Shown here in pieces: positions 1 to 5,921 of a DNA stretch of 10,153 bases; the first letter of the stretch is position 1; every line of letters begins with the position of its first letter. Origin of the DNA: an uncultured Pseudomonadota bacterium (GTDB lineage Bacteria > SAR324 > NAC60-12). A program made the position numbers and the translations under genes. Location of the stretch: contig CAJXNF010000069.1 of NCBI GenBank assembly GCA_913056375.1, forward strand, positions 1 through 10,153, given 5' to 3'. The notes below the pieces were generated by a model. The model ran no database searches and was not told where the DNA came from. It was given only the letters and a program-made list of their open reading frames with translations.

Positions 1-958
1 TGGGATTGTTATTCGGGAGCCTTCTGTCGTCGCTGTGAAGCAAATTTCCCGGGGAGAAATGCAAATTCTGGCCGTGGGCCAGGTTGCTAAAGAGATGATG
101 GGAAGAACTCCACGCGGAGTAGAAGCCATTCGGCCCTTAAAAGATGGTGTGATTTCAGACTTTGACATTGCTCAGGAAATGCTGAGTTATTTTATTCGTG
201 AAACCCAGCAACAGTTTTCTGCATTGAAGACCAAGCCACGGATTGTCATCGCCATCCCCTCTGGAATTACCCAAGTTGAGCGGAGAGCTGTCAGAGAAGC
301 AGCGTTGCTTGCTGGAGCTAAAGAAGTCTTTTTGATCGAAGAACCTATGGCTGCAGCAATTGGAGCCGGTCTCCCGGTTCAGGACGCTACAGGTTCGTTG
401 ATTGTTGATATTGGTGGTGGAACCACAGAGGTTGCCGTTATCTCTTTAGCCAGCATTGTCTTCAGTGATTCAAGCCGAGTAGGTGGTGATGTGATGGATG
501 ACACCATCAGCCAGTACGCCAAGCAAAAATACAACTTGTTGATTGGCGAACGAACTGCAGAAAACGTCAAGATTCTCTTGGGCAATGCAATCGAGGGAAG
601 TGCTACCCACCAGACCATGGAAGTTCGTGGACGAGATGTTATTTCAGGAGTACCAAAAACCTTATTATTTCATGAATCAGAAATACGTACATGCTTAGCG
701 GACAACTGTGCGGCAATTGTAAAATTGGTCAAAAAGGCTTTGGAACAAACTCCTCCTGAATTGGCCGCAGACATTGTTGAAAAAGGCATTTTCTTAGCTG
801 GTGGAGGTTCCATGCTGGCTGGTTTAGACAAATTATTGAGTGAAGAGGTCAACTTAAAGGTAATGCATGCTGATGATCCTCTGAGCTGTGTGGCCTTGGG
901 AACTTTAAAGGTTTTAGCAGAATTGGACCTACTGGCTCAGATTGAACTAAACAATTAG
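1..958 (+). CDS. mreB: Rod-shape-determining protein MreB (5'-truncated by window edge)
   Basis: MreB is the bacterial actin homologue. It polymerises on ATP under the inner membrane and guides the elongasome that builds lateral cell wall. The frame is open from base 2 (GIVIREPSVVAVK), so an apparent GTG start at 35 is internal; about 29 N-terminal residues, including the first phosphate motif, lie outside the window. Visible landmarks are GRTP, the conserved run ITQVERRAVREAALLAGAKE, the FLIEEPMAAAIGAGLPV segment, the phosphate-2 motif DIGGGTTEVAVISL, PPELAADI, and the adenosine motif LAGGGSMLAGLDKLL. The C terminus (LAELDLLAQIELNN) ends at the usual place. One oddity: the normally conserved AE.IK..IGSA helix reads AENVKILLGNA here. 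The gene usually sits upstream of mreC, but here tRNA genes follow 59 bp later. Family assignment is very secure. Confidence 0.97.
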   Translation, partial: GIVIREPSVVAVKQISRGEMQILAVGQVAKEMMGRTPRGVEAIRPLKDGVISDFDIAQEMLSYFIRETQQQFSALKTKPRIVIAIPSGITQVERRAVREAALLAGAKEVFLIEEPMAAAIGAGLPVQDATGSLIVDIGGGTTEVAVISLASIVFSDSSRVGGDVMDDTISQYAKQKYNLLIGERTAENVKILLGNAIEGSATHQTMEVRGRDVISGVPKTLLFHESEIRTCLADNCAAIVKLVKKALEQTPPELAADIVEKGIFLAGGGSMLAGLDKLLSEEVNLKVMHADDPLSCVALGTLKVLAELDLLAQIELNN

Positions 959-961
959 TCC

Positions 962-989
962 TTGCCTTTTGTGTGGGCAAATTTATCAT
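962..989 (+). promoter_or_regulatory. Candidate sigma-70 promoter for the tRNA genes
   Basis: A TTGCCT box (962-967, 4 of 6 to the -35 consensus) and a TATCAT box (984-989, 5 of 6 to the -10 consensus) are separated by 16 bp. A start near 996 would give a leader of about 20 nt before tRNA-Cys. The same bases contain a short inverted repeat, TTGCC (962-966) with GGCAA (976-980), just after the mreB stop. That repeat has no real T tract, so I prefer promoter to terminator. The call is inferred from motif match and position only. Confidence 0.4.
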
Positions 990-1017
990 CTCAAATTTCC
1001 GATAATTTTCCTCGGTT

Positions 1018-1092
1018 GGTGACGTGGCTGAATGGTCAGGCAGCAGATTGCAAATCTGTTTCATAGCGGTTCGAATCCGCTCGTCACCTCCA
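1018..1092 (+). tRNA. tRNA-Cys(GCA)
   Basis: A complete cloverleaf can be folded. The acceptor stem GGTGACG pairs perfectly with CGTCACC (1082-1088). The anticodon stem-loop is GCAGA-TTGCAAA-TCTGT with anticodon GCA. The T arm is AGCGG-TTCGAAT-CCGCT. The discriminator base is U (1089), the usual identity base for tRNA-Cys, and CCA is encoded at 1090-1092. A tRNA-Leu gene follows after 36 bp, so the two are probably transcribed together. Confidence 0.96.
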
Positions 1093-1128
1093 CCCGCCTG
1101 CTGAATTCTTGCTTCCTCAGCAACGCTA

Positions 1129-1215
1129 GCCCGGATGGCGAAATTGGTAGACGCACAGGACTTAAAATCCTGCGGAGGTAGCCCCTCCGTGCCGGTTCGA
1201 TTCCGGCTCCGGGCA
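1129..1215 (+). tRNA. tRNA-Leu(UAA)
   Basis: This is a class II tRNA with a long variable arm. The acceptor stem GCCCGGA pairs with TCCGGGC (1208-1214), with discriminator A (1215). The anticodon stem-loop is CAGGA-CTTAAAA-TCCTG with anticodon TAA. The variable arm CGGAGG..CCTCCG and the T arm GCCGG-TTCGATT-CCGGC are clear. The 3' CCA is not encoded (the bases after A1215 are CTC), unlike in the neighbouring tRNA-Cys, so it must be added after transcription. Confidence 0.96.
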
Positions 1216-1384
1216 CTCAAATCTTACTTTGCAATATCCCTTTTTGGTCTTCGCTGCTGAGTTGCTGATCTAACTAGTCAGTCGCTTTGCAACCAAATCA
1301 AAGTGAGGACAACATCAGGATTGGTCTGAATTATGCCATGGTTTAATAGGCTACAGGCGAATTTAATGAGTTGATTTCACCATT

Positions 1385-1391
1385 AGGGAGG
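1385..1391 (+). promoter_or_regulatory. Shine-Dalgarno of the 51-residue small gene
   Basis: AGGGAGG lies 5 nt before the ATG at 1397. This is the strongest ribosome binding site on the + strand of the window and is the main reason for accepting the short reading frame as a gene. Between tRNA-Leu and this site (1216-1384) I see no other coding frame and no convincing promoter. Confidence 0.7.
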
Positions 1392-1396
1392 CTGAG

Positions 1397-1552
1397 ATGC
1401 AGAAAGAATTTGAAGACTATCAAAAGATGCTGATGCTGATTCAGCAAGACGTTAAAGACATGAGAGAACGGTTTCTTCTGAATAATTTGAATCCTGAGAA
1501 TTTTCGTGATGGCAATCCTCTGGAAGACGACATTATTTCCCTCAAAAAATAA
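1397..1552 (+). CDS. Small soluble protein of unknown function, 51 residues
   Basis: I do not recognise a family. The frame reads MQKEFEDYQKMLMLIQQDVK and ends in ISLKK, giving 51 residues. It is highly charged, has no signal peptide or membrane segment, and its first about 31 residues are predicted by eye to form one amphipathic helix, followed by a short acidic tail (residues 33-48, rich in N, D, E and P). Support for it being real is the AGGGAGG site at 5 nt spacing, the coding-like composition, and an AT-rich hairpin shortly after its stop. It stands alone between tRNA-Leu and the hairpin. It could be a small regulator or a coiled-coil adaptor, but nothing in the sequence decides this. 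Confidence 0.6.
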   Translation: MQKEFEDYQKMLMLIQQDVKDMRERFLLNNLNPENFRDGNPLEDDIISLKK

Positions 1553-1566
1553 ATCTTTCTATTAAA

Positions 1567-1614
1567 TTATTGATAATACTTAGATTTTAGTCCTCTTCAG
1601 TATTATTTCAATAA
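1567..1614 (+). terminator. Long AT-rich hairpin after the 51-residue gene (possible terminator or structured RNA)
   Basis: TTATTGA (1567-1573) plus TAATACT (1574-1580) pairs with AGTATTA (1599-1605) plus TCAATAA (1608-1614). This gives 14 base pairs with a two-base TT bulge (1606-1607) and an 18-base loop (1581-1598). The stem lies 14 nt after the stop codon at 1552. It lacks a following T run, so it is not a textbook intrinsic terminator; an mRNA 3'-end stabiliser or protein-binding site is equally possible. The pairing is seen directly and the role is inferred. Confidence 0.4.
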
Positions 1615-1635
1615 ACCAACACAGGCACTAACCTG

Positions 1636-1716
1636 ATGGGAAGATTCTCACCGGTGATGTTTCTCATCATTGCCTTGACGATCGTTTTCTTCTACTTATC
1701 AAATAACAGTATCTGA
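1636..1716 (+). CDS. Possible 26-residue single-pass membrane peptide
   Basis: ATG at 1636 opens MGRFSPVMFLIIALTIVFFY, followed by LSNNSI and a TGA stop. Residues 7-21 are almost entirely hydrophobic, as in a single transmembrane helix, with Arg3 on the likely cytoplasmic side. There is no clear Shine-Dalgarno (the upstream bases are CACTAACCTG), and such a short frame can arise by chance, so this is only a candidate. It precedes the lipoprotein gene by 53 bp and could belong to the same transcript. A weak stem CAACA/TGTTG with TTTT (1730-1748) lies between them. Confidence 0.25.
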   Translation: MGRFSPVMFLIIALTIVFFYLSNNSI

Positions 1717-1769
1717 CTTTCCTATCAGTCAACAAAAAGTGTTGTTTTCCTACTGCCGGCGTTCATCGA

Positions 1770-1988
1770 ATGAAAATTACCTTTCAGCATTACAAGAAAA
1801 AGTTTGGCTCAATTTGGTGCTTGATCAGTGCCCAGATTATTTTGGTAGCCTGCTCAAATAATAGTTCAGAGGTAAAGACTGCTAACCAAAACCCAGAGAC
1901 ATGTAAGATGGCTTACGAATATGAGTGGGAGCATATCTACGACAGAAAGGTGTACATTCCCATCGCTTGTTGTAAATGCGTGGAGTAA
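1770..1988 (+). CDS. Small lipoprotein of unknown function, 72 residues
   Basis: The N terminus is a lipoprotein signal. A basic start (Lys2, then K9-K11) is followed by the hydrophobic stretch IWCLISAQIILVAC with lipobox L25-V26-A27-C28. Signal peptidase II would cleave before C28, leaving a mature protein of about 45 residues with a lipid anchor. The residues after the Cys (Ser29-Asn30) do not include Asp at +2, which is compatible with outer-membrane sorting if Lol rules apply. The mature part has C45 and a C-terminal cluster C67-C68-x-C70, plus an acidic/aromatic middle (YEYEWEHIYD). No Shine-Dalgarno is obvious before the ATG. I do not recognise a family. The cysteines could form disulfides in the periplasm or bind a metal, but this is speculation. 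Confidence 0.55.
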   Translation: MKITFQHYKKKFGSIWCLISAQIILVACSNNSSEVKTANQNPETCKMAYEYEWEHIYDRKVYIPIACCKCVE

Positions 1989-2085
1989 GCTGATCTTCAT
2001 AACAGCATGCTGATCTCTGCGAGAGACCCTTCTTGATTTCCTCCGACCATACTTTTGAAAACGTCCCCTCAATTCTGAAACTACT

Positions 2086-3108
2086 ATGAAAAAAATTGGA
2101 GCTGCCCTTTTTGGGAACAAATCGCTGGAAGTGAGGGAATTTCCTGATCTAGAGCCTGGATTGAATGAAGTCTTGATTGAAGTGAAGGCAGCTGGCATTT
2201 GTGGTAGTGACTTGCATTTTTATCGCTCTAGTCCTGAAGAGTTGGGTGCTCGTTACGGTAAAATTGTAGGTCATGAGCCAGCAGGAATCGTTATTCAAAC
2301 TGGAAACGCTGTCAGTAAATTTAAAGTCGGGGATCGGGTGACCGTCAATCACACGCTAGGTTGTGGTCACTGCCAATATTGTCACCAAGGAGAAACTGTC
2401 CTCTGCCCAACTGGGAAAGGGATGGCCTTAGCGGATGCTGGAGCAAATACCAACGTCCTGAAGCTTCCGGAAAATACCTGTCTTGAACTCCCAGAGAATA
2501 TCTCCTTTGAAGACGGTACTTTTATCGCGTGTACCGGAGCGACTGCGTACAATGCGGTTCAACAATTGAGGGATCAAGCGGTTCGCAACGTAGTTGTCTT
2601 TGGGCTGGGTCCAGTAGGTTTGTCAGCGATCCTACTGCTTGAAAAAATGGGAATCAATGCGGTAGGAATCGATCCAATTAAGAGCCGCAGAGACTTTGCA
2701 TCCTCAATTGGTTGTAGAAAAATCGGAGACTTTACAGAGACTGAAGGCCTCATCAAGTTGTCCCCCAATCCGGAAGGTTTTTGCGGAAGTATTGAAACCA
2801 GTGGAGCAAGTAATGCTCAGAGTCAGGCAATTGATGTGCTGAGGCCAAAGGGAATAGCAATCTACCTTGGATTAAGCAAGGGAGTTCCCAGTATCTCCCC
2901 AGAGCAATTTATTCATAAGCAGATTAGGTTGCAGGGCTCAAAAGTCTTACCCTCTTGGGCAGCAGTTGAGATGATGAATTTTATGCAGGAGAGCAACTTC
3001 TCTTTTGAACAGCTTATTCGAGAGAAAATCCCTCTTCAGAGAGCTGCTGAGGCCTTTGAGATGTTTGAGAGCGGAATGTCCGGAAAATTTATTTTATTGC
3101 CAAACTAG
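2086..3108 (+). CDS. Zinc-dependent medium-chain alcohol/polyol dehydrogenase
   Basis: This is a 340-residue cytoplasmic oxidoreductase of the zinc-containing MDR superfamily, expected to oxidise an alcohol or polyol with NAD(P). The N-terminal GroES-like domain carries the catalytic zinc ligands C39 (in GICGSD) and H63-E64 (GHEP), and C149 (FIACTG) aligns with the third ligand of classical alcohol dehydrogenase. Structural zinc ligands are C93, C96, C99 and C107. The Rossmann fold has GLGPVG at 173-178, and D196 at the end of strand two favours NAD over NADP. The usual DGGYAEY-like segment is degenerate (DAGANTN, 117-123), so the substrate is unclear; threonine, sorbitol and general alcohol dehydrogenases are all possible. 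No Shine-Dalgarno is visible before the ATG. The gene stands alone, 97 bp after the lipoprotein gene. Confidence 0.88.
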   Translation: MKKIGAALFGNKSLEVREFPDLEPGLNEVLIEVKAAGICGSDLHFYRSSPEELGARYGKIVGHEPAGIVIQTGNAVSKFKVGDRVTVNHTLGCGHCQYCHQGETVLCPTGKGMALADAGANTNVLKLPENTCLELPENISFEDGTFIACTGATAYNAVQQLRDQAVRNVVVFGLGPVGLSAILLLEKMGINAVGIDPIKSRRDFASSIGCRKIGDFTETEGLIKLSPNPEGFCGSIETSGASNAQSQAIDVLRPKGIAIYLGLSKGVPSISPEQFIHKQIRLQGSKVLPSWAAVEMMNFMQESNFSFEQLIREKIPLQRAAEAFEMFESGMSGKFILLPN

Positions 3109-3395
3109 CCTCTAATTCAGCCGTAGAAACGTGATTTTCAGCTTCGTTCAAATAGCTGATATCAAATTAGAAAATCTGGAGAGTGTCAAAAAGAATGAAT
3201 TGGATTAAGTGTTTTGTGTCAAAGAAATTACATTTCCTGAGTTTATATTAGGAAATACATGAAAATATTTGAAGGTTTTGAATAGTAGTAAGTTTGAATT
3301 TGGTAAAATCAATGAGTGCTTGACTTTTAGGTGACAAAATAAAATCTTGTTGAATGATTTTTCCCAACATTTAAACCAAAACTATCTGAGTCAAC
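3109..3395. other. AT-rich intergenic stretch with a small inverted repeat
   Basis: These 287 bp contain no convincing gene; the longest ATG frames are under 20 codons. There is an inverted repeat, ATTTCCT (3232-3238) with AGGAAAT (3250-3256) and an 11-base loop. There is also a TTGACT box (3320-3325) followed by TAAAAT (3340-3345), whose spacing of 14 bp is too short for a standard promoter. The stretch probably holds the promoter of the downstream 82-residue frame, but I cannot fix it. Confidence 0.4.
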
Positions 3396-3644
3396 ATGTT
3401 CTTCGTGGTCTTTTTGAATAAATTTCCTGAAGTGCCAATCCACGTCTGTGAGGACTATCATACAGCCATGAAGAGTCTGGCAAAGCATCATCGCTATGGT
3501 AGAACCGGCTGGATCTCTGAAATGGATTTGGGCTTGCTCAATCATCACATCGATGTCATTGACTTAGAGCTTCACGAGATTTTTGACATGGCCAGGTTCG
3601 ACTATCTAGAGAAGATGGTTCATGAGCAAATGTCAGTAGCCTAA
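3396..3644 (+). CDS. Hypothetical protein, 82 residues
   Basis: I do not recognise this protein. An in-frame stop at 3387 fixes ATG 3396 as the first possible ATG start, and only a weak GAG lies before it. The sequence begins with a short hydrophobic strand (MFFVVFLNKFPEVPIHV), followed by a helical, His- and acid-rich body including KHHRYGRTGW (29-38), NHHIDVIDLELHEIFD and a charged C-terminal helix. It is too short and polar for a membrane protein. The amino acid composition looks coding, and the reverse-strand frame over the same bases is poorer. It ends 27 bp from the convergent YhdH-type gene, with a 7-bp inverted repeat (GAAGATT 3653-3659, AATCTTC 3674-3680) between them. It could be a stand-alone regulatory or toxin-antitoxin-sized protein, but nothing proves this. 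Confidence 0.5.
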   Translation: MFFVVFLNKFPEVPIHVCEDYHTAMKSLAKHHRYGRTGWISEMDLGLLNHHIDVIDLELHEIFDMARFDYLEKMVHEQMSVA

Positions 3645-3671
3645 GTCAGATCGAAGATTTGAAGAGTTGTG

Positions 3672-4682
3672 TCAATCTTCTGCGACCTTATGCCGCAGAA
3701 CAATCCTGCCTTTGACTTCCGATCGTAAAATCGGTTCGATCTCGTTCAACATCCCCTCCATCGAAACTTCCTTTAGACCCACTTTCAGTTTTGGTAGCTT
3801 CCAGTCGGTTGCTAGGTGTTGCCAAAGTTGTTTTCTCAGCGCATAGGGACAGTTTTGGGAGTCAATCCCGATTAATCTGAGTCCTCGCAAGATGAAGGGG
3901 AAGACGGTTGTTGATAGTTCTGCACCTGCAACATTACCGCAAGTAGTGATGACTCCACCAGGCTGCGTGGTTTTCAGAGCCGTAGAGAGGGGAAGTCCCC
4001 CAACATTGTCAATAACACCATTCCATTGTGGTTTAAGAAGTGGACGATTTCCTGAATCAACCGCTTCCTCACGATCTAAGATTTGTTGAACACCGAATTC
4101 TTTCAGCAGTGCTTTTCCATTATCATGTCCACTGACTGCAGCGACCTCATATCCACCATTCAGCAATAATCTCACTGCAATGGAACCAACTCCACCAGCG
4201 GCACCAGTCACCAAAACTGGACCATTTTCTGGTTTGCAGCCTGCCACTTTCAATTCCCAAAACGATTGTGCAGCTGTAAAACCAGCGGTCCCGTAAATCA
4301 TTGCTTCCTGCATGGTCAGGCCCTCAGGTAGGGGCAAGACCCACGCTGCGGGGACCCTAATATATTCACCGAAGCCTCCATCTGTGTTCATCCCCAAATC
4401 GTAACTGGTGACAATGACCGAATCCCCTGCCTTGAAATCAGGATCTGTGGAAGCTGCAACAATACCGGAGGCATCAACTCCTGGGGTATGTGGGTAGTTC
4501 CGTGTTACCCCGCGATTTCCCGATGCAGATAGCGCATCCTTGTAATTTAGTGAAGAGTAATGCACTTGAATCAACACCTCTCCTTCAGGCAAATCTTCCG
4601 TACTACGCGCAACAATGCGCTGTTCAAATTTGCCATCTTCTTCAAAAATTCGTATTGCTTGGAAAGAGATGGGTGAAGACAT
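3672..4682 (-). CDS. acuI: YhdH/AcuI-family NADPH-dependent acrylyl-CoA reductase (quinone oxidoreductase-like)
   Basis: This is a 336-residue zinc-independent MDR enzyme. Members of the YhdH/AcuI family reduce acrylyl-CoA to propionyl-CoA with NADPH, protecting cells from this toxic electrophile, which arises from acrylate, 3-hydroxypropionate or DMSP breakdown. Family landmarks are SSLNYKDALSASG (43-55), GVDASGIV (68-75), the DGGFGEYIRVP segment (101-111), the nucleotide loop VTGAAGGVGSIAV (158-170), NVGG (226-229) and the C-terminal KGRIVL (324-329). Zinc-ligand cysteines are absent, as expected. The start is supported by AAAAGGAG (4690-4697) 7 nt before the ATG. The gene is a single unit, convergent with the 82-residue frame, and no acid-CoA ligase or DMSP lyase is next to it, so the physiological substrate is inferred from family. 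The symbol follows the subfamily. Confidence 0.88.
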   Translation of the reverse strand: MSSPISFQAIRIFEEDGKFEQRIVARSTEDLPEGEVLIQVHYSSLNYKDALSASGNRGVTRNYPHTPGVDASGIVAASTDPDFKAGDSVIVTSYDLGMNTDGGFGEYIRVPAAWVLPLPEGLTMQEAMIYGTAGFTAAQSFWELKVAGCKPENGPVLVTGAAGGVGSIAVRLLLNGGYEVAAVSGHDNGKALLKEFGVQQILDREEAVDSGNRPLLKPQWNGVIDNVGGLPLSTALKTTQPGGVITTCGNVAGAELSTTVFPFILRGLRLIGIDSQNCPYALRKQLWQHLATDWKLPKLKVGLKEVSMEGMLNEIEPILRSEVKGRIVLRHKVAED

Positions 4683-4797
4683 CAGGAGACTCCTTTTAGA
4701 AATCAGGGCATTGGATGGCAGCCTGACTTTACGAAATTCGTAGGGTCAAGACTGCGAAAATAATAACGAGTGGGGATTTGTCGACTAGAAACGTTGC

Positions 4798-5745
4798 TCA
4801 CCCTCCGATGCGAGACATTCCCAAGTTGGATCCGGTGAAAGCAACTGGTTCCTTGAAAGCAATCGAGTGGGCAACTCGCTCCTTCAATTCGCTGGCAACT
4901 TCTTGCTGGTTTAGTAAGTGGTGAATAGCAGTAGGTGTTGGATTACTTAGGCAGCCAACGAGCTGGCCACTGGAGGTTAACCGTAATCTGGAGCAGGTAG
5001 AACAAAAGGGCGCGCTTTCATTGGGAATGATGCCGAAGTATCCTCCAGGTACCCAGTAGCGTTGGGCGGTAGCGTCGTGCTCGGCTTCAACCTTTCGCCA
5101 AGAGTAGTGCTGACCGATCAATTCGAGAATTTCATTCATTGGGAAAAGTGGGAAATTCTCTGTTTGAAATAGGGGCCCCATTCGCATTAGTTCGAGATAT
5201 CTTAGCTCGATATCCCTCTCAATCGCATAGTCAAGAAGATCAACGACCTCATGGTCATTGGCTCCTCGAATAACAACCATATTGAGTTTGATACGCAATC
5301 CGGCATTGAGAGCGGTTTCAATTCCCTCTAGTACACGTTCCAATCTTCCAGCACGCCCTAGTCTTTTGAAATTTTCAGGATCTAGAGAGTCTAGACTGAT
5401 GTTGACAGAGTCCAGTCCTGCTTCTTTAAGGGGTGCGGCCAATTTGCTTAAATTCAAGCCGTTGGTAGTTAGACCGATACTCTCCACACCTTGTTGCCGA
5501 ACACCAGCAATGAAACTGAGCAAATCTCGATGGAGCAGTGGTTCGCCACCTGTAATTCGAATTTTGGTGATACCGGAATGTCTAACCAGCAATGAGACTA
5601 ATTTGAGCAGGTCTGAACTGGAGAGCGCATTAGGATCTGGAGTATGATCCTTGATACTCGTGACACAATAGGTGCAGGCCATGTTGCAGGATTCCCCTAG
5701 GGAAACACGCAACTTGTTTATATTTCGACCGAAGCTGTCGAGCAT
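4798..5745 (-). CDS. moaA: GTP 3',8-cyclase MoaA (molybdenum cofactor biosynthesis)
   Basis: MoaA is the radical-SAM enzyme that, with MoaC, converts GTP to cyclic pyranopterin monophosphate, the first step of molybdenum cofactor synthesis. Using the start at 5745 (315 residues), the N-terminal SAM 4Fe-4S cluster is C20-x3-C24-x2-C27, followed by GGEP at 66-69. The second, substrate-binding cluster is C248-x2-C251-x13-C265, within PFCSTCSRLRL. The protein ends in the double glycine (SRIGG) needed for activity. The frame is open to an ATG at 5814 (338 residues). I prefer 5745 because the homologous N terminus (MLDSFGRNINKLRVS, then C) starts there and AAAGGAG lies 8 nt upstream; an AAGG before 5814 is weaker. 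No other mo- genes are adjacent. Confidence 0.95.
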   Translation of the reverse strand: MLDSFGRNINKLRVSLGESCNMACTYCVTSIKDHTPDPNALSSSDLLKLVSLLVRHSGITKIRITGGEPLLHRDLLSFIAGVRQQGVESIGLTTNGLNLSKLAAPLKEAGLDSVNISLDSLDPENFKRLGRAGRLERVLEGIETALNAGLRIKLNMVVIRGANDHEVVDLLDYAIERDIELRYLELMRMGPLFQTENFPLFPMNEILELIGQHYSWRKVEAEHDATAQRYWVPGGYFGIIPNESAPFCSTCSRLRLTSSGQLVGCLSNPTPTAIHHLLNQQEVASELKERVAHSIAFKEPVAFTGSNLGMSRIGG

Positions 5746-5753
5746 GTGGGAAT

Positions 5754-5760
5754 CTCCTTT
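5754..5760 (-). promoter_or_regulatory. Shine-Dalgarno deciding the moaA start
   Basis: On the minus strand, AAAGGAG ends 8 nt before the ATG at 5745. It lies inside the longer possible frame that starts at 5814, and argues that the extra 23 residues (beginning MAFKTMGDSG) are untranslated leader. Confidence 0.65.
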
Positions 5761-5921
5761 CCAAGCATGGGAGGCAATTCTGTTTCCGGAATCACCCATC
5801 GTCTTGAAGGCCATTGCCGAAACCTTAGGCCACCAAGATCGGAGACAGTATTAGTAAGATTAAAAAAACTTTATCGAAAGACGTTAGGAAAAGTACTCCA
5901 AAAAAGCAAGCATGGCCTCTC

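Noticed and set aside
1129..1215. tRNA-Leu as an integration site of a mobile element
   Set aside because: No integrase and no second copy of the tRNA 3' end were found in the window.
849..1220. Minus-strand open frame of 123 codons across both tRNA genes
   Set aside because: Its residues (RSRNRTGTEGL type) are the translated reverse of tRNA sequence; both tRNAs fold perfectly, so this is a shadow.
1866..2198. Minus-strand frame of 110 codons opposite the lipoprotein and dehydrogenase start
   Set aside because: It would overlap both the lipoprotein and the dehydrogenase N terminus, and it shows no recognisable domain.
3653..3680. GAAGATT/AATCTTC hairpin between convergent genes as a bidirectional terminator
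   Set aside because: Only 7 AT-rich pairs with a 14-base loop, overlapping a stop codon, and no T run on either strand.
5258..5647. Plus-strand open frame of 129 codons inside moaA
   Set aside because: Antisense to the radical-SAM core, no ribosome site, and arginine/serine-rich composition typical of a reverse reading.
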